The notes under the pieces were generated by a model that was not told where the DNA came from, did no database searches, and saw only the letters and a program-made list of their open reading frames with translations. The translations under genes and the position numbers were made by a program. Positions 1 through 5,746 of a DNA stretch of 25,654 nt are shown piece by piece (within the stretch, counting starts at the first letter, position 1; every line of letters starts with the position of its first letter). The DNA is taken from contig CBDUCN010000028.1 in the NCBI GenBank assembly GCA_965365655.1, forward strand, positions 1 to 25,654, given 5' to 3'. The DNA comes from JBFHNV01 sp965365655. Its GTDB lineage: Bacteria; Pseudomonadota; Gammaproteobacteria; HK1.

Positions 1-2135
1 GGCGTCGCCTTGCCGGCCTTCGCGAAGCCGTCGACCGCCATGTCCAGCGCGGCCGCGCCGGACGGTCCCGGCAGGCGCAGCGTCGCCGGCTCGGGCGGCG
101 CGTAGCCGTCGGCCAGCGCCAGCGCGCGCGCCTTCGCCGCCGCCAGCACCCGGTCGCGGTTCATCACGATCTCGTCGCCGGCGCGCAGGAACAGCATCTC
201 GCGCGCCTGGTCGGCGGATTTCGCGACGCTGGCCATGCTCACGGTCTCGAACACCTTCGACACCGGCGGCATCGGGCCGCCCGGCATGCCGGGCGCCGCG
301 GCCGCGCGCAGCAGCATCTCCTTGCAGCCGCCCCAGCCGGGCAGCAGCCCGACCCCGACCTCGACCAGGCCCATGTAGGTCTCGGCGTGCGCGACCAGCG
401 CGTCGCAGTGCAGCAGCACCTCGCAGCCACCGCCCAGCGCCATCCCCGACGGGGCGCCGACCACCGGGAACGGCGCGTGCTTGAGCGCCGCGTAGGTCTC
501 CTGGCCCTGGCGCACGATGCCCTCGATCTGCGCCCAGGCAGCGGTGTTCGCGGCGAACAGCGCGAGCCCGAGGTTCGCGCCCACCGAGAAGTTGCTGCCC
601 TCGTTGTAGACCACCAGTGCGCGCTGCCCGTCGGCGACGCGTTCGATCGCGGTGCGCACCATCTCCATGACCCCGGGGTCGATGGCGTTCATCTTCGTGT
701 GGAACTCGAGGCACAGCACCCCGTCGCCGAGATCCCACAGGCTGGCCGAGCCGTTGCGCGCGACGGGCTTCGACGCGCGCTTCACGTCGGCCAGCAGCAG
801 CACGCCGTCCGGGCGCGTCACCGCGCGGTACTCGCCCGCGGTGTCCAGGTGCTCCAGCCGCCCGGCCTCGACGCGGTAGAAGCTGCGCTCGCCCGCGGTC
901 GCGAGCAGCGCGGGCACCGCGTGGCCGTCCGCGGCCAGGCGCGCGGCCAGCCACGCCGCGCCCAGCTCGTCGATCAGCTCGAACGGCCCCTTCTTCCAGC
1001 CGTAGCCGAGCTTCATCGCGTCGTCCACCGCGACCACGTCGTCGGCGATCTCCGGCACCAGGCTCGCGGCGTAGGCCAGCGTCTTGCCGATCACGGTCCA
1101 CGCGTAGCGCGCGTCACGCCCGTCGCCGTCGAGCAGCGCGCGCAGGCCGCCCTTCTTCGCCGCGTCCAGGGCCGGCAGGGAAGGCTTGCGCGCCTCGCGG
1201 TACTCGCCGCTCGCGAGATCCAGCGCCTCCTTGACCCGCGTGCCGCCGTCGCGGCGCAGCCGGTAGAAGCCGCCCTTGCCCTTCCGGCCCGTGTAGCCGT
1301 CGGCGATCATCTTCTCGACCAGCGCCGGGGTGTCGAAGTACTCGCGGAACGCGTCGCCGTCGGGCAGCGAGGCCTTCATGCTCGCGAGCACGTGCGGCAT
1401 CAGGTCCAGCCCCACCAGGTCCACCAGCCCGAACACGCCGGTCTTCGGGATCCCGGCCGGGCGGCCGATCAGCGCGTCGGCCTCCTCCACCGACATGCCC
1501 ATGCGGAACGCCTCGCTGACCGCGCACTGCAGCCAGTACACGCCGATGCGGTTGCCGATGAAGCCCGGCGTGTCCTTGCACTCGACGACGCCCTTGCCCA
1601 GCGCGCGGTCGCAGAACGCGCGCACCGCGTCGCTCGCGTCGCGCCGCGTGTCGGGGCCGTCCACGACCTCGAGCAGGCGCATGAAGCGCGGCGGGTTGAA
1701 GAAGTGCGTGATCATGAAGTCGCGCCGGAAGGTCTCCGGCAGCGGCTCGACGAGGTCGCCCAGCGGGATCGTGGAGGTGTTCGACGACACCACCGAGCCG
1801 GGCTTGCGCACCGCGTCCAGCTTCGCGTAGAGGTCGCGCTTGACGTCCACGCGCTCGATCACGGCCTCGATGATCCAGTCGCAGTCCGCGACCAGCGCGA
1901 GGTCGTCCTCGAGGTTTCCGGTGGTGACCCGGCGCGCGTTGCGCCGGTGCATGAACGGCCCCGGATCCTCCTTCAGCATGCGCGCCACCGCGCCCTCGGC
2001 GATCGCGCTGCGCGACGGCGCGTCCTTCGCGACGATGTCCAGCAGCACCACCGGCACCCCGGCGTTCGCGACGTGCGCGGCGATGCCGGAGCCCATGACG
2101 CCGGCGCCGATCACGGCAACCTTCTCGATCTTCAT
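1..2135 (-). CDS. 3-hydroxyacyl-CoA dehydrogenase / enoyl-CoA hydratase fusion (FadN-like), C-terminus cut by window edge
   Basis: This is a bifunctional beta-oxidation enzyme that hydrates enoyl-CoA and oxidises the 3-hydroxyacyl-CoA with NAD+. I translated the minus strand from the ATG at 2135, which has an AGGAG Shine-Dalgarno about 9 nt upstream; the frame stays open to position 1, giving about 711 codons. The N-terminal Rossmann motif GAGVMGSG is at residues 10-17 and the catalytic-type His lies in MITHFFNPP (about residue 144), followed by GFIGNRIG of the dehydrogenase C-terminal domain. A crotonase domain follows from roughly residue 480 (SNFSVGANLGLAL, MALGGGCE, GLLPGWGG). The order dehydrogenase then hydratase is that of FadN-type proteins (about 790 aa) and the reverse of FadB, so about 80 residues are probably missing. 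It lies 26 bp downstream of the thiolase and is probably co-transcribed with it. The family assignment is firm; substrate chain length is not readable. Confidence 0.95.
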   Translation of the reverse strand, partial: MKIEKVAVIGAGVMGSGIAAHVANAGVPVVLLDIVAKDAPSRSAIAEGAVARMLKEDPGPFMHRRNARRVTTGNLEDDLALVADCDWIIEAVIERVDVKRDLYAKLDAVRKPGSVVSSNTSTIPLGDLVEPLPETFRRDFMITHFFNPPRFMRLLEVVDGPDTRRDASDAVRAFCDRALGKGVVECKDTPGFIGNRIGVYWLQCAVSEAFRMGMSVEEADALIGRPAGIPKTGVFGLVDLVGLDLMPHVLASMKASLPDGDAFREYFDTPALVEKMIADGYTGRKGKGGFYRLRRDGGTRVKEALDLASGEYREARKPSLPALDAAKKGGLRALLDGDGRDARYAWTVIGKTLAYAASLVPEIADDVVAVDDAMKLGYGWKKGPFELIDELGAAWLAARLAADGHAVPALLATAGERSFYRVEAGRLEHLDTAGEYRAVTRPDGVLLLADVKRASKPVARNGSASLWDLGDGVLCLEFHTKMNAIDPGVMEMVRTAIERVADGQRALVVYNEGSNFSVGANLGLALFAANTAAWAQIEGIVRQGQETYAALKHAPFPVVGAPSGMALGGGCEVLLHCDALVAHAETYMGLVEVGVGLLPGWGGCKEMLLRAAAAPGMPGGPMPPVSKVFETVSMASVAKSADQAREMLFLRAGDEIVMNRDRVLAAAKARALALADGYAPPEPATLRLPGPSGAAALDMAVDGFAKAGKAT

Positions 2136-2161
2136 CGCGTGCTCTCCTTCCGCCGCGCCGC

Positions 2162-3298
2162 TCAAACCGCCTCCAGCACCGTCGCGATGCCCTGCCCGCC
2201 GCCGATGCACTGGCTGGACAGCGCGTAGCGCCCGCCCTCGCGGGCCAGCAGCTGCGCGGCCTTGCCGGTGATGCGCGCGCCGGTCGCGCCCAGCGGATGG
2301 CCCAGCGCGATGGCGCCGCCGTCCAGGTTCACCTTCGCGGGATCCAGGCCCAGCTCGCGGATGCTCGCGAGCGCCTGCGACGCGAAGGCCTCGTTCAGCT
2401 CCACCACGTCGAGGTCGCCGGCGGCTATGCCGGCGCGCTCCAGCGCCTTGCGCGACGCGTGCACCGGCCCCATGCCCATGATCTCCGGCGCGCAGCCGGA
2501 CACCGCGACGCTGCGGATGCGCGCGAGCGGCGTGAGCCCGGTGCGCTCGGCGTACTCCTCGGTCACGACCAGCACCGCGGCGGCGCCGTCGGTGAGCGGC
2601 GACGCGGTGCCGGCGGTCACGCTGCCGTTCTCGAGGAACGCGGGCTTGAGCTCCGCGAGGCCCTCGGCGGTGGTCTCCGGGCGCAGGCATCCGTCCTCGG
2701 CCAGCTCGCCGCCCGGCGTACCGACGGGCGCGATCTCGCCGGCCAGGCGGCCGTCCGAGCGCGCGCTGGCGGCCTTGCGCTGGCTCTCGACGGCGAAGGC
2801 CTCCTGCTCGGCGCGCCCGATCTGGTACTTCTCGGCCACGTTCTCGGCGGTCTCCCCCATGCCCATGTAGACGGCCGGGAAGTCGCGGTACAGGTCCGGG
2901 TTCGGCAACGGGTTGTAGCCGCCCATCGGCACCCGGGACATGGACTCCACGCCGGCGCACACGAACGCCTCGCCGGCGCCGAGCTGGATCGCCCCCGCGG
3001 CCATGTGCACCGCCTGCATCGACGACCCGCAGAAGCGGTTCACCGTGGTGCCGGCCACGGACAGCGGCAGGTCGGCCAGGAAGCCGACGATGCGCGCGAC
3101 GTTGAAGCCCTGCTCGCCCTCCGGGAACGCGCAGCCCACGATCAGGTCCTCGATGTCCTGCGGCTCGACGCCGGTGCGCTCGATGAGCGCGCGCACCACC
3201 GCGGCGGCGAGGTCGTCCGGGCGCACCCTGGCCAGGGCGCCGCGCCGGGCGAAGTCGAAGGGCGAGCGGACGTAGCCCGCGATGACAACGTTCTTCAT
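2162..3298 (-). CDS. Acetyl-CoA acyltransferase (thiolase), FadA-like
   Basis: The product is a 378-aa thiolase that cleaves 3-ketoacyl-CoA with CoA, the last step of beta-oxidation; the biosynthetic direction cannot be excluded. All three catalytic elements are visible: the nucleophilic Cys in NRFCGSSMQAVHMA, the His in GGAIALGHPLGATGAR near the C-terminus, and the second Cys in SSQCIGGGQG. The start at 3298 (MKNVVIAGYVRSPF) is the natural thiolase N-terminus. It overlaps the stop of the upstream MerR gene as ATGA, which suggests translational coupling, with GGAG about 10 nt upstream. An in-frame upstream extension to 3487 is only read-through of the regulator region. The length is slightly below the usual 390 aa but no motif is missing. 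Together with the following dehydrogenase/hydratase it makes a complete hydration-oxidation-thiolysis module; an acyl-CoA dehydrogenase is not in the window. Confidence 0.96.
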   Translation of the reverse strand: MKNVVIAGYVRSPFDFARRGALARVRPDDLAAAVVRALIERTGVEPQDIEDLIVGCAFPEGEQGFNVARIVGFLADLPLSVAGTTVNRFCGSSMQAVHMAAGAIQLGAGEAFVCAGVESMSRVPMGGYNPLPNPDLYRDFPAVYMGMGETAENVAEKYQIGRAEQEAFAVESQRKAASARSDGRLAGEIAPVGTPGGELAEDGCLRPETTAEGLAELKPAFLENGSVTAGTASPLTDGAAAVLVVTEEYAERTGLTPLARIRSVAVSGCAPEIMGMGPVHASRKALERAGIAAGDLDVVELNEAFASQALASIRELGLDPAKVNLDGGAIALGHPLGATGARITGKAAQLLAREGGRYALSSQCIGGGQGIATVLEAV

Positions 3299-3753
3299 GG
3301 TGCATCGTCTCCGGTGGTCGTTACGGTGGTCTCGGACGGCGCCGGCGCCGCGGCGCCGTCCGCCCGGCGGCGCGCGCCGAGCGCCGCGGTGGCCTCGTCC
3401 TCGATCTGGCGCAGCTCCGCGAGCGTGCTCTCCAGCGCCTCGCGCTGCGCCTCGAGGTCGGCGACGCGCGCGCGCACCGCCTCGCACAGGCGCTCGAGCT
3501 GGCTGACCTGCGAGGTGTCGGCGTCGTACAGCTCGAGGTACTCGCGGATCTCGGCGAGGCTGAAGCCGAGGCGCTTGCCGCGCAGGATCAGCTCCAGGCG
3601 GGCCCGGTCACGGTAGTCGTAGACGCGCCGCGTGCCGACGCGGCGCGGCGTGAGCAGTCCCTTGGTCTCGTAGAAGCGCAGCGCGCGCGGCGTGATGCCG
3701 AGCTCGGCGGCGAGCTCGACCGCGCCGTACAGGGTGTGGCCGGGGGCGTCCAT
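3295..3753 (-). CDS. MerR-family transcriptional regulator of the acyl-CoA degradation operon
   Basis: This is a 152-aa one-component regulator. The N-terminal winged helix is clear (residues 8-35, YGAVELAAELGITPRALRFYE then TKGLL, followed by RRVGTRRVYDY). The RGKRLGFSLAEIREYLELYD segment and a long coiled coil (about residues 82-126) follow. The C-terminus is a low-complexity Ala/Pro/Thr tail with no cysteine cluster, so a metal-sensing role is unlikely. Placement as first gene of a thiolase/dehydrogenase operon resembles LiuR-type MerR regulators, known in proteobacteria to control branched-chain amino acid and fatty-acid catabolism; that identity is inference from context. The promoter directly upstream contains a perfect palindrome overlapping the -35 element, suggesting autoregulation. 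The ATG at 3753 has no Shine-Dalgarno and sits about where transcription should begin. Its stop codon overlaps the thiolase start. Confidence 0.9.
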   Translation of the reverse strand: MDAPGHTLYGAVELAAELGITPRALRFYETKGLLTPRRVGTRRVYDYRDRARLELILRGKRLGFSLAEIREYLELYDADTSQVSQLERLCEAVRARVADLEAQREALESTLAELRQIEDEATAALGARRRADGAAAPAPSETTVTTTGDDAP

Positions 3754-3762
3754 GGGATGCGG

Positions 3763-3791
3763 ACGATAGGGCCAAGTGACGTATACGTCAA
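3763..3791 (-). promoter_or_regulatory. Sigma70-type promoter of the merR-thiolase operon with palindromic operator
   Basis: On the minus strand, TTGACG (3786-3791) and TATCGT (3763-3768) are separated by exactly 17 nt. A perfect 14-bp palindrome, TGACGTATACGTCA (3777-3790), covers most of the -35 and the start of the spacer, the usual place for a repressing or autoregulatory operator. The expected transcription start (about 3756) is only 2-4 nt from the ATG at 3753, so the transcript may be leaderless. The elements are seen directly; the assignment of the palindrome to the adjacent MerR protein is inferred. Confidence 0.65.
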
Positions 3792-4149
3792 TAGGCGTAC
3801 GTTAACGGCACTTCACGCGCCGCCGGCGCGGCCGCAGCGGACGGTGTCCGGCGCTCAGGGCTCATGGATCCTTCGCGCGCCGTCGTGACACGCCGGGCGG
3901 GCAACACGTGGAGTCCCCGAACGCCGGGAGCCGCGTTCACGCGGCGTCGCAGCAGCCGCCACCAGCGATTCACGCGCACCCGGAGCCCGTGAATCCTTCG
4001 GGCGCCGTCGCGAACGGGCCGCACGGCGAGCGAGACCGGGGCGCCCGACTCGAGACGAGGGGGTCTGGCGAGCCGGATGACCGCGGCTCTCACTCCGGTC
4101 AACGCCGTCGCACGGCACGCGCAGCAGAAGAACGACGGATTCGCAGGCC
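3792..4149. other. Non-coding gap between phoU and the merR operon
   Basis: This is a 358-bp stretch without a convincing gene. It contains the imperfect 23-bp direct repeat described separately, a short hairpin at 3930-3945 (6-bp stem, TTCA loop), an 8-bp inverted repeat at 3967-3995, and a 5-bp-stem hairpin at 4104-4116 just downstream of the phoU stop. None is followed by a T-tract on the relevant strand, so no intrinsic terminator is called. Open frames here have no family features. Confidence 0.6.
3865..4012. repeat. Imperfect 23-bp direct repeat pair with internal inverted repeat (candidate dispersed intergenic element)
   Basis: Copies lie at 3865-3887 and 3990-4012. They share ATCCTTCG and GCGCCGTCG blocks with three mismatches and are 125 bp apart. 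The second copy begins inside the right arm of a perfect 8-bp inverted repeat, GATTCACG (3967-3974) and CGTGAATC (3988-3995), with a 13-nt loop. On the minus strand both copies can be read as DGARRIH but in different reading frames, so selection is not on protein. This looks like a small family of palindromic intergenic repeats; whether it recurs elsewhere in the genome cannot be seen here. Confidence 0.5.
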
Positions 4150-4863
4150 TCACTGCTCGTGGGCGGTGCTGCGCTTCTCCTCCAGCGGGGAGTGGCGCAC
4201 GTCGGCGCCCTTCACGATGTAGATGACGTACTCGCCGATGTTGCACGAGCGATCGCCGATGCGCTCCAGCGCGCGGGCCGCGAACTGCAGGTCCAGGCCG
4301 CGCGGGATCAGCCGCGAGTCCTCCATCATGAACGTGATCATCTCGCGGCTCAGGCTCTCGTACTCGCGGTCGACGTCGCGGTCCGCCTCCACGACCCTGA
4401 CCGCGGCCTCGGGGTCGGTGCGCGCGAACGCGTCGAGGGCCCCCCGCAGCATGTCCTGCACCCGCGGGCCGAGGTGGCGCAGGTCGCCGGAGCGGGCGTT
4501 GCCGCTGCGCGCGCTCATGTTCATCGCCATGCGCGCGATGCGCACCGCCTCGTCGCCGATGCGCTCGAGGTCGTTCACCGTCTTGATCATGCCGATCACC
4601 AGCCGCAGGTCGGCGGCGACCGGCGCGCGCCGCGCCAGCAACGACGCGCACGCGCCGTCGATCTCGATCTCGAGGCGGTTGACCTGCTCGTCGCCGCTGA
4701 CCACGCGCGCGGCGCGCTCGCCATCCTGCTCCTCGACCGCGGACAGCGCGTCGGCGAGCTGCTGCTCGACCAGGCCGCCGAGCTGCAGCAGCCGGGCGCG
4801 CAGCGCCTCCAGCTCCTGGTCGTAGCGGTGAACCGTGTGCCCACCCAGTCCTCTGGAATCCAT
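4150..4863 (-). CDS. phoU: PhoU-family phosphate signalling regulator (first paralogue)
   Basis: The protein is 237 aa, the normal PhoU length, and has two tandem three-helix PhoU domains. Repeat 1 runs about residues 16-115 with the metal-site pattern DEQVNRLE (58-65) and the DLERIGDEAVRIA signature (98-110). Repeat 2 runs about 130-215 with DRDVDREYE and LERIGDRSCNIGEYVIYIVKG. PhoU proteins bridge PstB and PhoR to hold PhoR in its inhibitory state and influence polyphosphate and persistence phenotypes. This copy is not in the pst operon; it lies downstream of the CHAD/parA pair after a 136-bp gap. The ATG at 4863 is preceded by a purine-rich GGGGGTGG stretch. Its own Pho-box-like promoter points to independent PhoB control. 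It is clearly diverged from the second PhoU at 23098-23823, while both end in a similar KG.DVRH motif. Confidence 0.95.
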   Translation of the reverse strand: MDSRGLGGHTVHRYDQELEALRARLLQLGGLVEQQLADALSAVEEQDGERAARVVSGDEQVNRLEIEIDGACASLLARRAPVAADLRLVIGMIKTVNDLERIGDEAVRIARMAMNMSARSGNARSGDLRHLGPRVQDMLRGALDAFARTDPEAAVRVVEADRDVDREYESLSREMITFMMEDSRLIPRGLDLQFAARALERIGDRSCNIGEYVIYIVKGADVRHSPLEEKRSTAHEQ

Positions 4864-4890
4864 CGTTCCACCCCCGGCCGCAACCTGCAG

Positions 4891-4924
4891 AGCATATCCC
4901 GCGCGCATGACAGGTGCGCGACGG
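4891..4924 (-). promoter_or_regulatory. Candidate PhoB box and -10 of the first phoU
   Basis: On the minus strand CCGTCGC (4918-4924) and CTGTCAT (4907-4913) are half-sites with an 11-bp period; the second is a perfect match to the E. coli half-site. After 10 nt there is TATGCT (4891-4896). This matches the geometry at pstS and phoB in this window. Predicted transcription start is about 4884, leaving a leader of about 20 nt that holds the Shine-Dalgarno. Confidence 0.65.
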
Positions 4925-4950
4925 GACGGCGGGCGACGGGACGGCGGGCG
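4918..4950. repeat. 15-bp tandem duplication (2.2 copies) beside the phoU Pho box
   Basis: The unit GCGACGGGACGGCGG occurs at 4918-4932 and 4933-4947 without mismatch, followed by GCG. The unit contains the upstream Pho half-site (CCGTCGC on the minus strand), so the duplication also duplicates that half-site 15 bp further upstream. Confidence 0.75.
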
Positions 4951-4999
4951 CGTTGCCGCGCTGATGGGCCGCCGGCGCGGCCTCGCGAACGTGCCCGGC

Positions 5000-5746
5000 T
5001 CAGGCGCCCAGCAGCGGCGCCACCTCGTCCCACAGACGCTGGTAGGCCAGCGACGCCGGGTTGCGCGGCGAGTAGCTGGGCAGCGGCGCACGGCGCACGC
5101 TCATGAGCTCGACGTCGCTCGCGTACGGGATCACCGTGCGCAGCAGCCCCGGGCGTCGGCCCAGCTCGCTGGCCACGGTCTGCTTGTGCAGGCGCTTGCG
5201 CCCGTCCGCCATCGAGAAGAAGCAGGCCACCTCGAGGTCCCGCGGCCCCTTGCGGCGCAGGTGGCGGCGCAGCTGGTCCAGGGTGCGCAGCGACAGCGGG
5301 CTGGGCAGCAGCGGAACCAGCAGCAGCGTCGCCGCCCGGAAGATGTTCTCGCTGGTCAGCGAGATGCTGGGCGCGCAGTCCAGCACCACCAGGTCGTAGT
5401 CGTCGACCACCGGGCCCAGCACCCGGCGCAGGCGCTTGCGCGGCGCGCTCATGTCGTCGAGCAGGGTGTCCATGCGGCGGTACGAGAAGTCCGCAGGCAA
5501 CAGGTCCAGACCCTCGAAGTCGCTGCCCTTGATGCGCGCTGCAATCGCGTCGTCGCGTCTCAGCACCGCCTTCGCGCCGCCCTTCACCTTGGGCGCGACG
5601 CGCAGGCAGTAGCTGGCCGCCCCCTGCGGGTCCAGGTCCCACAGCAGCACCCGACGCCCGCGGCTGGCCGCCACCCAGGCGAGGTTCACGGCCGTCGTGG
5701 TCTTCCCGACGCCGCCCTTGATGCTGTAGCTCGCGAGCACGCTCAC
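5000..5746 (-). CDS. ParA-family (Soj/McdA-like) ATPase coupled to the CHAD gene
   Basis: This is a 248-aa deviant-Walker P-loop ATPase. KGGVGKTTT (residues 10-18) carries both the signature Lys10 and the Walker Lys15. DLDPQG (37-42) is the Walker A' motif and LVVLDCAPS (119-127) is Walker B. The protein lacks an N-terminal HTH, so it is of the small chromosomal/orphan ParA type, and there is no ParB or parS-like repeat nearby. The GTG start at 5746 overlaps the CHAD stop codon as GTGA, implying translational coupling. ParA ATPases bind the nucleoid in the ATP state and position plasmids, chromosomes, carboxysomes, chemoreceptor clusters or storage granules through a cargo-specific partner. 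The coupling to a CHAD protein and to ppk1 suggests polyphosphate granules as cargo; this is inference. Arg/Lys-rich segments (102-108, 160-169) could contact DNA. Confidence 0.93.
   Translation of the reverse strand: MSVLASYSIKGGVGKTTTAVNLAWVAASRGRRVLLWDLDPQGAASYCLRVAPKVKGGAKAVLRRDDAIAARIKGSDFEGLDLLPADFSYRRMDTLLDDMSAPRKRLRRVLGPVVDDYDLVVLDCAPSISLTSENIFRAATLLLVPLLPSPLSLRTLDQLRRHLRRKGPRDLEVACFFSMADGRKRLHKQTVASELGRRPGLLRTVIPYASDVELMSVRRAPLPSYSPRNPASLAYQRLWDEVAPLLGA

Noticed and set aside
387..2228. Long plus-strand frame of 613 codons opposite the dehydrogenase/hydratase gene
   Set aside because: It is the antisense of a clear FadN-like gene; Arg/His/Val-rich composition without family motifs is typical of shadows in very GC-rich DNA.
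4104..4116. Hairpin 34 nt after the phoU-1 stop as intrinsic terminator
   Set aside because: The stem is only 5 bp and no T-tract follows.
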